From Nitrospira sp. (GTDB lineage: Bacteria > Nitrospirota > Nitrospiria > Nitrospirales > Nitrospiraceae): 34,681 bases of DNA. This document shows, one piece after another, positions 1 to 10,055 of this stretch (positions are counted from its first letter, which is position 1; every line of letters begins with the position of its first letter). A model generated the notes under the pieces. It saw nothing but the letters and a program-made list of their open reading frames with translations, did not search any database and was not told the DNA's origin. The stretch covers positions 1-34,681 of the forward strand of contig JAOUPN010000008.1 in the NCBI GenBank assembly GCA_029879905.1, in the 5' to 3' direction. The translations under genes and the position numbers were made by a program.

Positions 1-1
1 G

Positions 2-265
2 GAATTCGTGATGATGTGTGGAGAGTTATATCCGGAGGCAGCGAAGGTGTTTGCGCTCAAAGGATGGCAGCGGCGGCGGTTGGTTCCGCTGCAATACACA
101 GAGCCGGAGCTCCGCCACATAGCAAAAGGTGTGCATGCTACGCTCACGAACCTCATTGAACACCTGTCCACAGCGATTGGGTGCGAGAGTGACGAGGTTT
201 CCCGCAAGGCAAATTGTGTGAACGCTCTTCCGAAATCGCAGAACACCTCGTTGCATGCAAGGTGA
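2..265 (+). CDS. Partial reading frame at the left edge, function unknown
   Basis: The frame is open from the first bases of the window to a TGA at 263-265, so it could be the C-terminal end of a gene beginning outside, or a short gene starting at the GTG/ATG/ATG cluster at 8-16. The roughly 85 residues contain a segment rich in Leu, His and Arg and no motif I recognise. The minus strand is open across the same stretch, which weakens the case. No ribosome binding site can be judged because the upstream sequence is missing. It may be non-coding; I keep it only because it is the sole long plus-strand frame here. Confidence 0.3.
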   Translation, partial: EFVMMCGELYPEAAKVFALKGWQRRRLVPLQYTEPELRHIAKGVHATLTNLIEHLSTAIGCESDEVSRKANCVNALPKSQNTSLHAR

Positions 266-682
266 GCGGAGGGGAAAAGGACAAGAGAAAGAGCACGAGA
301 TCATGTGGGGGAATTATCCGAACTCCTGCGTCCGATGGCGGCTGAGGGAGTTGCCAAGAATCACAAAGAGAAGATGCGAGCAGCCCGGTCACTCGTTCAC
401 CCACCTTCGCAGGAAGCCACGGCTAGAAGGCCGTGGAGGAATGCGCAGCGGGTGTCCTCCGAAGCCTTGGCGAAGGAGGACATGTTTCCAGCCTTCGTAG
501 CCTGCGGCTACTTCGGCGGAGTAGGCTCGGCGAGGTGTCGCCGAAGACTCAAAAGGAGCCACGGCTGGCAGGCCGTGGGGCTCCACGACATGCTACAGTT
601 TGCGAGGTGATACGAGAATTCTCGGTTGCGTCGTTCTCGCTGTCCCGTGCCGTTATATATGAAGAGTGCTGATGCGTGAGTC
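266..682. other. Spacer before the MHYT/PP2C gene
   Basis: Apart from repeat copy A (399-586), this stretch holds the perfect 12-bp palindrome CGAGAATTCTCG at 613-624 and an AT-rich TTATATAT run at 653-660, about 25 bases before the start at 683. Either could belong to the promoter or operator of the downstream gene, but no clear -35/-10 pair is seen. Confidence 0.4.
399..586 (+). repeat. Multi-hairpin dispersed repeat, copy A
   Basis: This 188-bp element starts with ACCCACCTTCGCAGGAAGCC and ends with GGCCGTGGGGCTCCAC. Near each end is a hairpin of the form CCACGGC-N6-GCCGTGG. The centre carries GTAGCC-tgc-GGCTAC and CTTCGGCG...CGCCGAAG inverted pairs. Related copies lie at 4160-4284, 12272-12494 (inverted) and 27902-27947 (shortened, inverted). 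No convincing protein is encoded. The copy fills most of the spacer before the signalling gene at 683. Confidence 0.85.
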
Positions 683-3508
683 ATGAGCTCCGATACGCTC
701 ATTGGTGAAAATCCAGACCGAATGTTCACATTACCGGGAATTTGCGATCCATGGCTTGCTCTCTGTTCGATGCTGCTGGGTGGCGCGGCTGCTTACGTCA
801 TTCTCAGTATTGCCGAGCGCATGCGCGCGACCGAACAAGGATCCTTCAAAATGCGATGGCTCTCTGTCGGAGCCGTCGCAGGCGGACTTGAGATATGGGC
901 GATCCACTTCGTTGGTAACCTGGCCTTCTGCCCGCCGATTCCATCCACGCAGGATGTTGGCTTCGCCGTTGTTTCCATCCTATCCGCTGGGCTGGCAGGA
1001 GCTGTGGCGGTCTACCTGATCAGCACCCATGACGGGAACCCCCTTCGACTGGTGTCAGGTGGTTTGTTGATGGGTGCATGCCTGCTGGTGACGCATTTCA
1101 CGAGCCTGATGGCGATACATCAGGTGGCAGATATTCAGCACAGCCTGCCTCTTCTTATCTTTTCCGTCGTAGTGATCGTGGGATCGGGTATTGCCGTACT
1201 CCTGGTCGGCGGATGGAATATTCAGTACGGGGATTGGCGGGTAACGGAAAAGGCCAGCGCCATGGGGGTTGCTCTGTCCACCTCCCATTTAGCCGGGATG
1301 ATTCCCGCGTACAGCTTTCCGGGCCTGAGGCCAGGTTCGTCGCCGCCCGGCATTGAAGTGGAGCTCCTTGCGATCGTCGCCGTTTCTCTCTCGACGCTTC
1401 TGGCCATCATCGATCGGCAAGTGACAAGGGCATCACGTCTGGCACGTCACAGCCATGCTCGGTTGTTGGACGCTATCGAGAGTGTTCCCCAAGGATTTTC
1501 GCTCTTCGACGCAGACGACCGTCTGGTGATTTGTAATCGCAAATATCGCGAAGCGGTATCCCAAGCCGGTGTCGCCGTTCAGCCCGGTGAGTCGTTCGAA
1601 TCGATTATCCGTCGTATCGCTGAACGAGGCGACATCCCCGCAGCGAGTAGGAATGTTGAGTCATGGGTGAAAGAGCGGCTTGAGATGCACAACAACCCCC
1701 AAGGACCATACATTCAATACCGCTCCAGCGGTGACTGGCTCCAAATTAATGAGAGAAAGACCCATGACGGCGGTATTGTGGCCATTACCACGGACATCAC
1801 GGCGTTGAAAAAAGCCGAACAGGCCGCTGAGGATGCCAAGGCACGCTTGGCGGATTCGTTAGCGCTGGTAGAAGCGGCAAAAGCCCGCATGCAGGAGGAG
1901 CTCAATGTCGGTCGGGATATTCAGAGGAGTATGCTCCCGAGGGTATTTCCGGCCTTCCCTGATCGGAAGGATCTGGAACTGTATGCGGTACTTGAACCGG
2001 CGCTGGAGGTCGGTGGTGATCTCTATGATTTCTTTCTGCTCGATGAACATCGACTGTGTTTCGTGATCGGCGATGTCTCGGGCAACGGGGTTCCTGCCGC
2101 CCTGTTCATGGCGATGACGAAGATCATGGTGAAAACCAGGGCGATGTCCGATCCCTCGCCCGCGAGTATCGTCACCTATGTGAACGACGCACTCAGCACG
2201 GATAACGACAGCTGTATGTTCGTGACCCTGTACCTGGGCATCCTGAATCTCCGCGATGGGACACTTCTCACGACGAACGCGGGGCATAATCCTCCCTTGT
2301 TGAAACGACGAGACGAACCATTCGAGTGGTTGACGGCTCGGGACGGCCCCATGGTCGGTCCCATGGAAGGGATCGTCTTCAAGGAGAGCACGATTCAATT
2401 GGACCCGGGGGATGAGCTGTTCTTCTACACCGATGGGGTGACCGAAGCCGAAAATGTCCGGCTCGAATTATTCGGTAACGATCGGCTGAAAACGATTCTT
2501 GACCGATCCCGGGCCTCCTCAGTCGTCGACCGCATCGGAGAGGTCATGAACGCGGTAAAGGGCTTTGCCGGTGCGGCTCCGCAGGCGGACGACATCACCA
2601 TGCTGGGGTTGCGGTACCATGGCGTTACCCTGTCAGACGCCTCGGCCGTGGTCTTCCGCCAAACGATGCCGAACCAATTGATGGCCATTCCTGTGCTGCA
2701 GACGGCGTTCGAACAGTATGTGGCCCAATGGGAATGGGCCAAACCACTCATCCCCAGAATCAATATGGCTCTGGATGACCTGCTCAACAATGTCGTGCAG
2801 TATGCGTTCCCCAATGATCCGAGGGAGCATCGTATTGAAGTGACAGGAGAAGTGCGTGACAGATGCGTCATGTTGACCATTACGGACGATGGTATTCCCT
2901 TCAACCCCGTTACGGTTGCGCCTCCGGATTTGTCATTGCTGCTGCATGAGCGTGAGATCGGTGGCTTGGGGATTCACTTGGTGCGTTCCATGTTTGACGA
3001 GGTGGTATATCGTCGCAATGTGGGACGTAACGTCCTGACGTTAAAGAAGAAGCTGGTACCTGAGGCGTCCGCGCCGGTCGGTCGCGACGATGAGGCGGGG
3101 ACCCAAGCATTCGAAGTTCGGCGGTATCCGCAACCACCACGCCAAGACTCAAGGGGGGGAGAGACGAGCGTGAAATCTCGTCAGAGTGGTGCCGTGGTGA
3201 TCGTCACTCCGGAGGATCGCTTCGACACGAACAGTGCATCCGAGATTGAGCGCGTCCTTATGGACCACATTGAGCGTGGGGTAAGGCAGATGGTGTTGGA
3301 TCTCTCTCACATTTCATACATTTCATCGATCGGGCTGCGGGTGATCCTCAGAGTCATATTGACGATGACCCGGGTAGGCGGGAGGATGATGCTTTGTGGG
3401 GGGACCGACCAGGTCTGTACGGTGATCCAATTGAGTGGTGGGCTGATGGTGAGTCTCCATGTTCCCACGCTAGAAGAAGCTCTCTTGAAGGTGCAAGCGG
3501 CAAACTGA
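683..3508 (+). CDS. MHYT-like/PAS/PP2C phosphatase/HATPase/STAS signalling protein
   Basis: This 941-residue protein probably sets the phosphorylation state of an anti-anti-sigma (STAS) partner. Residues 20-245 are hydrophobic and carry degenerate MHYT-type motifs (IWAIHFVGNLAF at 71-82, HFTSLMAI at 138-145, SHLAGMIPAY at 201-210), a proposed metal or gas sensor in the membrane. A PAS domain spans about 255-375, then a short helical linker. The SpoIIE/RsbU-type PP2C domain (about 408-645) keeps its metal-binding acids in EVGGDLYDF (442-450), GDVSGNG (463-469) and ADDITML (635-641). A GHKL ATPase domain (about 660-790) has an N-box at 695-709, DDGIPFNP and GGLGIHLV. A STAS domain (about 833-938) keeps a Ser-Ser pair at 881-882. 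The start has a weak ribosome binding site. A second STAS gene follows 200 bases downstream. Domain calls are secure; the signal sensed and the final target are unknown. Confidence 0.93.
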   Translation: MSSDTLIGENPDRMFTLPGICDPWLALCSMLLGGAAAYVILSIAERMRATEQGSFKMRWLSVGAVAGGLEIWAIHFVGNLAFCPPIPSTQDVGFAVVSILSAGLAGAVAVYLISTHDGNPLRLVSGGLLMGACLLVTHFTSLMAIHQVADIQHSLPLLIFSVVVIVGSGIAVLLVGGWNIQYGDWRVTEKASAMGVALSTSHLAGMIPAYSFPGLRPGSSPPGIEVELLAIVAVSLSTLLAIIDRQVTRASRLARHSHARLLDAIESVPQGFSLFDADDRLVICNRKYREAVSQAGVAVQPGESFESIIRRIAERGDIPAASRNVESWVKERLEMHNNPQGPYIQYRSSGDWLQINERKTHDGGIVAITTDITALKKAEQAAEDAKARLADSLALVEAAKARMQEELNVGRDIQRSMLPRVFPAFPDRKDLELYAVLEPALEVGGDLYDFFLLDEHRLCFVIGDVSGNGVPAALFMAMTKIMVKTRAMSDPSPASIVTYVNDALSTDNDSCMFVTLYLGILNLRDGTLLTTNAGHNPPLLKRRDEPFEWLTARDGPMVGPMEGIVFKESTIQLDPGDELFFYTDGVTEAENVRLELFGNDRLKTILDRSRASSVVDRIGEVMNAVKGFAGAAPQADDITMLGLRYHGVTLSDASAVVFRQTMPNQLMAIPVLQTAFEQYVAQWEWAKPLIPRINMALDDLLNNVVQYAFPNDPREHRIEVTGEVRDRCVMLTITDDGIPFNPVTVAPPDLSLLLHEREIGGLGIHLVRSMFDEVVYRRNVGRNVLTLKKKLVPEASAPVGRDDEAGTQAFEVRRYPQPPRQDSRGGETSVKSRQSGAVVIVTPEDRFDTNSASEIERVLMDHIERGVRQMVLDLSHISYISSIGLRVILRVILTMTRVGGRMMLCGGTDQVCTVIQLSGGLMVSLHVPTLEEALLKVQAAN

Positions 3509-3708
3509 TGCCTCATCAGAGTCGCCGGTACTGTATAGGGATGCCGAACGAGGCCGCCGTTGCAGTATCGACATGCGCGATTTCATCCATAAGAGAGCGG
3601 CGGTTGCGAATAGGACGGCTGATTGAGAAAGAGGTTCTGTCGTCTTCTCGTAGAGTAACGTTCGATTAAACGAGAAAGCCAATCTTTTAAGAAGAAAGGA
3701 GCCGAAAC

Positions 3709-4092
3709 ATGGATCAAGGGACTCGACACACGTTGACGGTCACTGCACAGGAGAAAGACGGAATCACCCTCGTCAAGATGCAGGGGAGCCTTGCGGCCAC
3801 CACTGCCGAATATGGCATGCAGGAAATGAGAAAGATTATAGACGCAGGTGCCAAAAAGATCGTCATCAATCTGGCAGACATCGACTACATTAGTAGCGGA
3901 GGCATACGTGTGCTTATGATGGTGCACAAGGTGCTCAGGCCTTTGAACGGGGAGGTCAAGATTGCCGCCGCCAAGGGGATGGTAAAAGAAGCTCTTGAGA
4001 CCAGCGGATTTGATCTGCTGAATCGGGTTATCGGAGGCCACATTCAGCTGTGCAATACGGACGAAGAGGCGGTGGCAGCCTTCAACCCGTGA
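3709..4092 (+). CDS. STAS-domain anti-sigma factor antagonist
   Basis: The 127-residue protein is a single STAS domain of the SpoIIAA/RsbV class, normal length for the family. The core motif INLADIDYISSGGIRV lies at about 53-68, with Ser62-Ser63 where these proteins are phosphorylated. Members bind an anti-sigma kinase when unphosphorylated and release a sigma factor or other client. The start is backed by a strong AAAGGAG about seven bases upstream. Directly upstream lies the large phosphatase/kinase/STAS protein at 683-3508, its natural candidate partner: the PP2C module could dephosphorylate this protein and the HATPase module phosphorylate it. No sigma factor gene is adjacent, so the output is unknown. 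Confidence 0.92.
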   Translation: MDQGTRHTLTVTAQEKDGITLVKMQGSLAATTAEYGMQEMRKIIDAGAKKIVINLADIDYISSGGIRVLMMVHKVLRPLNGEVKIAAAKGMVKEALETSGFDLLNRVIGGHIQLCNTDEEAVAAFNP

Positions 4093-4159
4093 AACGCGAA
4101 AGGTGAAACGTCAACGGTGGTGCCAAGAATAGCCGATGCGTGACGGTCTGATCCTGTTC

Positions 4160-4284
4160 GCCCGCCTTCGCAGGACGCCACGGCTGCTTGGCCTTCGAAG
4201 CCGGACGGCTTCCAGCCTTCGTAGCCTGTGGGCTACTTCGGCGGAGTAGGCTTGGCGAAGTAGGCGAAGGCCGTGGGGCTCCAC
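4160..4284 (+). repeat. Multi-hairpin dispersed repeat, copy B (shortened)
   Basis: A 125-bp relative of the element at 399-586, in the same orientation. It shares the CGCCTTCGCAGGA-type left end, the central TTCCAGCCTTCGTAGCCTG segment and the GGCCGTGGGGCTCCAC right end, but it lacks the stretch matching about 431-488 of copy A. It lies after the free STAS gene and before the urease operon. Confidence 0.8.
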
Positions 4285-4492
4285 ATCTCACGGGTCGAGA
4301 ACGGCCTTTTGAACATCCAGCGGGAAATGAGGTGCTGTCTGTACCGATTTGTTCATGCCTGTAAAAAGATAGTCCTCGGGTTTGCCGTCAATCTGATAGG
4401 AGGAATTTGAGATCATACAGCTGTACGTCTAACTCACTCCTCCCCCCGTCCATCCATTGTTTGCGGTATTTCGGTATATTCCATGAATTGTC

Positions 4493-4529
4493 TCAGGGAT
4501 ATTTCCCTCTGTTCTCAGGATATCCCTGA
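4493..4529. promoter_or_regulatory. Tandem palindromes upstream of ureA (candidate operator)
   Basis: TCAGGGATAT (4493-4502) and ATATCCCTGA (4520-4529) form a perfect 10-bp inverted repeat with a 17-base gap. Each arm also lies in a local palindrome: GGGATATTTCCC at 4496-4507 and GGATATCC at 4518-4525. The site is about 120 bases before ureA, a plausible place for a repressor or activator of the urease operon. The regulator is not identifiable from sequence. Confidence 0.45.
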
Positions 4530-4649
4530 TAGGACTAGGCGATCTCCTTCCTTATGGTACAGCCAAAAACAGCCTGATGTCGGTATGACAAGGATTTATC
4601 AGGTGAAATAGGAGAGTCGTCGTTGTAGACGCGAGGAAAGGATGGCTGT

Positions 4650-4952
4650 ATGCATCTGACTCCAAGAGAGCAGGAGAAACTGTTGATTTACACTGCCGGG
4701 CAGCTCGCGGCTGATAGAAAAAAACGAGGCCTCAAGCTGAACCATCCTGAAGCGGTGGCCTATCTGACTGCTGCCGTTCTTGAGGGGATTCGAGACGGCA
4801 AATCTGTGGCAGACCTGATGACCTATGGGACGACGTTGCTTTCACGTAAAGACGTGATGCCTGGTGTGCCGGAGATGATTCATGAGTTTCAAGTCGAAGG
4901 CACCTTCCCGGATGGAACCAAGCTCGTCACGGTTCATGATCCGATTAAGTGA
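4650..4952 (+). CDS. ureA: Urease gamma subunit
   Basis: This 100-residue protein matches the full length of bacterial UreA, the smallest structural subunit of urease, which hydrolyses urea to ammonia and carbamate in the cytoplasm. It has the family start [20 protein letters not shown], the NHPEAVAYL segment around residues 36-44, and the typical C-terminal [27 protein letters not shown] ribosome binding site lies about nine bases before the ATG. It is the first gene of ureABCFGD. Its stop overlaps a GTG in the ureB frame, but ureB more probably starts at 5033 beyond a hairpin. In Nitrospira, urease supplies ammonia and CO2 from urea. Confidence 0.97.
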   Translation: MHLTPREQEKLLIYTAGQLAADRKKRGLKLNHPEAVAYLTAAVLEGIRDGKSVADLMTYGTTLLSRKDVMPGVPEMIHEFQVEGTFPDGTKLVTVHDPIK

Positions 4953-4988
4953 GCCATCGATCCCGTGTTGAATCTTCGGGTTTCGTCG

Positions 4989-5015
4989 TCGGAGGTCTTG
5001 GGGCCTCCGAACTTT
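4989..5015 (+). terminator. Terminator-like hairpin between ureA and ureB
   Basis: TCGGAGGTC...GGCCTCCGA (4989-5010) forms a stem of about nine pairs (one G-U) with a short TTGG loop, followed within two bases by TTTTT (5013-5017). It lies between the ureA stop and the ureB ATG at 5033, just before that gene's ribosome binding site. It resembles a weak intrinsic terminator or an attenuator setting the UreA:UreB ratio; an mRNA-processing or stability role is equally possible. Confidence 0.5.
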
Positions 5016-5032
5016 TTACGGAGATTGAAGAC

Positions 5033-5499
5033 ATGAAAAAGAAAACCGCAAAAGCAAAGGCCGCTCCCGCAAAGAAGGGAAAGTCCTTGGCCGCTCTCAT
5101 CAAAACTGAGTTGATGAAGCCGGTTATTCCGGGACAGGTTCTCTATGGAGAGGGTGATATTGAGGCAAATGCCGGTCGCCCTACAAAAGAACTGTCGGTG
5201 GTGAATACGGGTGACCGTCCGATACAGGTGGGGTCTCATTGCCATTTCTTTGAAGCCAACCGGGCGCTTCGATTTGATCGGGAAGATGCATTCGGCTATC
5301 GCCTGTCGATCCCGGCCGGAACGGCGGTTCGATTTGAACCGGGAGAAGAAAAACGGGTGACGGTTGTGGCGCTTGCCGGCAAGCGCGTCGCACATGGCAT
5401 TAATGCATTGACCGAGGGGGCATTGGATGACCCCCAGGTTAAGGTGAACGCCGTCGCACGGGCGATGGAACTCAGATTCGCCAACGAAGGAGGGACACG

Positions 5500-5503
<4 letters not shown>
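5033..5503 (+). CDS. ureB: Urease beta subunit with Lys/Ala-rich N-terminal extension
   Basis: The 156-residue product is the beta subunit of urease. The conserved core begins near residue 28 with [20 protein letters not shown] and includes the [19 protein letters not shown]-type motif that contacts UreC, then [21 protein letters not shown]. The first 27 residues are an added Lys/Ala-rich stretch ([18 protein letters not shown]) absent from short UreB proteins. I chose the ATG at 5033 because GGAG sits about nine bases upstream; a GTG at 4949 overlapping the ureA stop would add 28 residues and place the intergenic hairpin inside the gene. The stop overlaps the ureC start as GTGA, so the two are probably translationally coupled. 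Confidence 0.93.
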
Positions 5504-7224
<1,721 letters not shown>

Positions 7225-7237
7225 AGAAAGGGATTGC

Positions 7238-7370
7238 TGACAGGTTGTAGGCTGACAAGAGCAGGCGGGGACTTCATCCAATCCTGTCAACTTGCCGGCC
7301 TGAGACTTGTCAGCCAGGTGAGGAGTGGGGTCTGGTCCCCTTCTCCGCGCTTCGCGTGGGACCTGACCCC
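7238..7370. repeat. Intergenic hairpin repeats between ureC and ureF
   Basis: This spacer holds GCTGACAGG and GCTGACAAG followed by CTTGTCAGCC in inverted order (about 7237-7316), a pattern seen again at 34450-34541. Next is a strong hairpin at 7327-7370, GGGGTCTGGTCCC paired with GGGACCTGACCCC (12 of 13 pairs), with a GCGCTTCGCG inner palindrome. It could partly separate expression of the structural from the accessory urease genes, but no T-run follows. Confidence 0.6.
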
Positions 7371-7432
7371 TTAGCCGGGTAAAAGACAAGGTCGCGGGTT
7401 CAAGGAACAAGGTTCAAGGGGGAAATCGTCGG

Positions 7433-8119
7433 ATGGAGACACGGGCGTTGCTGGAAGGCTTGCGATTTACCGATACGTTTTTCCCTGCAGGGGGGTACGC
7501 ATTTTCTTCGGGATTAGAAGCGGCCATACAAGGCGGCGCGGTGAAGGACTCGGAGCAATTGGCCTGCTATGTCGAAGATCTCCTGCGCGGTGGGATGAGC
7601 CGCCGCGAGGTGGTGGCTGCAAAAGTCGCAAGTCATGCGGGGGCAACGGGTATTGTGTCTGAGGCGATCACGATCGACCGCGAGTTGGATGCGACAAAGC
7701 TCAGTCGCGAGTCTCGATCGGCGAGTCGCCAGATGGGGCGCCAGATTATCAAGGTTGCTGTGGATCAAATCAGAGGCCATGCCGTGCTGATTGAGTATCG
7801 CAATGCAGTAGAAGGCGATCAGACGCCGGGTCATGTGGCGGTGAGTTTTGGGCTGACCATGGGCGCTTGTGGGTGGAACGGAGAAGAGACCGCTGCCGCG
7901 TTCCTCTATCAAACGGCTGTCGGATGTGTATCCGCCGCGATGCGATTGAGTCCTGTGGGACAACGGGAGGGGCAGCGTATGCTCGGTCAATGGTTTCCAC
8001 TGATCGATCGTATCAGCCGTGAAGTCGATGCTCGGATCCCCATGTCTTCATGGTCGCCGATTCAGGATATTTATGCCATGCGTCATGGTCAGCTGGAGTG
8101 GAGACTGTTTCGGTCATAA
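7433..8119 (+). CDS. ureF: Urease accessory protein UreF
   Basis: The 228-residue protein is normal length for UreF, the all-helical chaperone that with UreD and UreG forms the complex inserting nickel into apo-urease. The N-terminus shows the diagnostic FTDTFFPAGGYAFSSGLE (about residues 12-29), and the C-terminal half contains the SAAMRLSPVGQREGQRM segment involved in UreG/UreD contacts. AAGGGGGA lies about nine bases before the ATG. It follows ureC after a 208-base repeat-bearing spacer, the widest in the operon, and precedes ureG by 39 bases. Confidence 0.96.
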   Translation: METRALLEGLRFTDTFFPAGGYAFSSGLEAAIQGGAVKDSEQLACYVEDLLRGGMSRREVVAAKVASHAGATGIVSEAITIDRELDATKLSRESRSASRQMGRQIIKVAVDQIRGHAVLIEYRNAVEGDQTPGHVAVSFGLTMGACGWNGEETAAAFLYQTAVGCVSAAMRLSPVGQREGQRMLGQWFPLIDRISREVDARIPMSSWSPIQDIYAMRHGQLEWRLFRS

Positions 8120-8158
8120 GGGCGTAGAGCAGGAAGGAGGAGAAGAGCGGCGCGCCGT

Positions 8159-8866
8159 GTGAGCAATCGCCCATCAGCTCTTCATATTCATATGCACGAC
8201 ATCAATAGGCAACAGCAGTACGGTGATATGCATCCGACGCAGGCCAGGATGAAAGGGATTCCTGTCATCGGAGTCGGCGGACCCGTCGGATCCGGCAAGA
8301 CTGCCCTGGTCGAAGCACTCTGCCGAAATTTGCGTGACCGGTACAGTCTGGCGGCTGTGACGAACGATATTTTTACAAAAATCGATGCCGAAATTCTCAC
8401 GCAACGAGCGGCCTTGCCTATTGACCGGATTGTCGGCGTAGAGACAGGGGGATGTCCCCATACGGCGATTCGGGAGGATGCGTCGCACAATCAAGAAGCC
8501 ATCGATGACTTGCTTCGGTGCCACCCTGACGTCGAGCTCATCTTTTTAGAAAGCGGCGGAGATAATCTTGCAGCGACCTTCAGTCCTGAGCTTGTCGATT
8601 ATGTGATCTACGTGATTGACGTGGCCGGGGGAGACAAAATTCCGCGTAAGGGAGGACCGGGAATTACACGTTCCGATCTCCTGATCATCAATAAGATGGA
8701 CCTGGCTCCGTTCGTTCGTGCAGACCTGTCCGTGATGGATCGGGACACCAGGCGCATGCGTGGCGACCTGCCGTTTGTCTTCACGAATATACTGACCGGG
8801 GAGGGCTTGGAGAGGGTTGTGGCGTGGATCGAGCAACGTGTTCCTCAACAGGCCAGGAAGGCGTGA
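8159..8866 (+). CDS. ureG: Urease accessory GTPase UreG
   Basis: UreG is the SIMIBI GTPase that powers nickel delivery to urease. The 235-residue frame shows the P-loop GPVGSGKT (41-48), [11 protein letters not shown], the metal-binding ETGGCPH motif with Cys99 and His101, [15 protein letters not shown] and the NKMDL guanine-specificity motif. Before the usual family start (around [11 protein letters not shown]) lies an extension with four histidines (HIHMHD and MHP), which may bind nickel. The start is uncertain: GTG at 8159 is about 17 bases past an AGGAGG, and ATG codons at 8228 and 8249 would shorten or remove the extension. Its end overlaps ureD. No ureE is seen in the operon, so a His-bearing UreG could matter. 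Confidence 0.94.
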   Translation: MSNRPSALHIHMHDINRQQQYGDMHPTQARMKGIPVIGVGGPVGSGKTALVEALCRNLRDRYSLAAVTNDIFTKIDAEILTQRAALPIDRIVGVETGGCPHTAIREDASHNQEAIDDLLRCHPDVELIFLESGGDNLAATFSPELVDYVIYVIDVAGGDKIPRKGGPGITRSDLLIINKMDLAPFVRADLSVMDRDTRRMRGDLPFVFTNILTGEGLERVVAWIEQRVPQQARKA

Positions 8867-9759
8867 TTGCCTCGCCGGTTGTCCTCTCACGAAAACGAAC
8901 AGACGTGAGATCTGTCCCGACAGAATCGGTCGGCCGTGTCGGAGAGTTGAGGCTTGAGTATGCCAAGCGCGACGGCCGGACGATCATTACGCGTTCCCAT
9001 TGCACCAGCCCGTGGCATCTGCTTCCTCCCATCTACCTCGATGATACAGGGGCGGTCTATACGCTTCTCGTGAACCCCTCAGGCGGCTTGGTCGGCGGCG
9101 ATCAGTTGTCCATCGGGATGAAGGTCCATGATGGTGCGCATGTGCTCATCTCTGCTCCGTCCGCCAACCGGGTGTATCGGTCGGAGGGCGAGGTGTCGGT
9201 ACAGGATATCGAGCTGACGGTAGGGGCCGGTGCGGTGTTGGAGTGGTTTCCCGAACACACCATTCCGTTTGCCGGATCCCGGTTTCGGCAAAAGCTCCAT
9301 GCCACACTGGCGCCTGGTTCCGTCATGCTGTTATGGGATGCCGTTGCCGCAGGCAGAATTGCCAGAGGGGAACGCTGGGCGTTTGACGATTTGGAGAATG
9401 ATATCCGTATCACGACGGCTTCGAGCGGGGTGCTCACGGAGCGATATGTTCTTGATCAGAAGACTGACTTGGGTCGTGTCGGACTTGCAGAAGCATGGAA
9501 CTATATTGCGTCGCTCTATGTGGTGGGCGATACGGTTTCTGATGAGGTCTGGAGTCTGCTTGAGCGGAAGATCGCTGCGATCTTGGACGAACGTCCCGGG
9601 TTGGTATTGGGCGGAGTCTCTACCCCTGCCGTACCCGGGCTTGCGATCAAGTTGCTGGCCAAGGCCGGCCCGGATTTGACGGACATGCTTGAAGCGATAT
9701 GGGCGGCAGTGCGCCAAGCACTCTGGAATCTTGAACCGGCGATCTTGAGGAAGTACTAA
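8863..9759 (+). CDS. ureD: Urease accessory protein UreD (UreH)
   Basis: UreD is the scaffold of the UreDFG maturation complex on apo-urease. The product (298 residues from the GTG at 8863) shows the family pattern: [28 protein letters not shown] near the N-terminus, then [10 protein letters not shown], the [10 protein letters not shown] segment, [15 protein letters not shown] and the RGERWAFD motif. I prefer GTG at 8863 because it overlaps the ureG stop as GTGA, like the ureB/ureC junction, and has AGGAAGG just upstream; a GTG at 8824 would add 13 unlike residues. It is the last gene of the cluster. Confidence 0.95.
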   Translation: MIASPVVLSRKRTDVRSVPTESVGRVGELRLEYAKRDGRTIITRSHCTSPWHLLPPIYLDDTGAVYTLLVNPSGGLVGGDQLSIGMKVHDGAHVLISAPSANRVYRSEGEVSVQDIELTVGAGAVLEWFPEHTIPFAGSRFRQKLHATLAPGSVMLLWDAVAAGRIARGERWAFDDLENDIRITTASSGVLTERYVLDQKTDLGRVGLAEAWNYIASLYVVGDTVSDEVWSLLERKIAAILDERPGLVLGGVSTPAVPGLAIKLLAKAGPDLTDMLEAIWAAVRQALWNLEPAILRKY

Positions 9760-10055
9760 TTCCATGAGATAAGGGTGTGACATGGGGGATAGCTTTGCCG
9801 ACGCAGGGATATCGGAGAAGCAGCCGTGAAGAAAGCATGGAGGCAGGGAATGCATGGCAATTCATGCGAGGTTCGAGATAAGGCTTCTGTCTAATCACAT
9901 GGATCCCATGTAATCATTCCGTTGGATTTTGGCCTCAAGGGAGGGCAGCGGTTCTCGTCATCCATTATTCCGTTGTGTGTGCATCAATGAGAAATGCTCT
10001 CGCCGTGCTCAGGTCGGTTGCAGTATGATAGGACACCTGATCGGAGCATGGAGGG
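9760..10055. other. Spacer after the urease operon
   Basis: No gene is seen. Two small palindromes occur, GCATGgcaattCATGC (about 9852-9867) and ACATGG-ATC-CCATGT (9897-9911). The 14-mer CATGGGGGATAGCT at 9781-9794 recurs at 13223-13236, again shortly after a gene end. The ureD terminator is not obvious. Confidence 0.4.

Larger units (their letters stand above)
4093..4649. other. Spacer between the STAS gene and ureA
   Basis: The spacer holds repeat copy B (4160-4284) and, near ureA, a pair of overlapping palindromes (4493-4529, listed separately). The rest, including 4290-4480, shows no convincing gene or RNA. The promoter of the urease operon must lie here, but no consensus promoter could be picked by eye. 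Confidence 0.5.

Noticed and set aside
4949-5032. Longer ureB starting at GTG 4949
   Set aside because: It would translate through a hairpin and lacks a good ribosome binding site; ATG 5033 has GGAG at proper distance.
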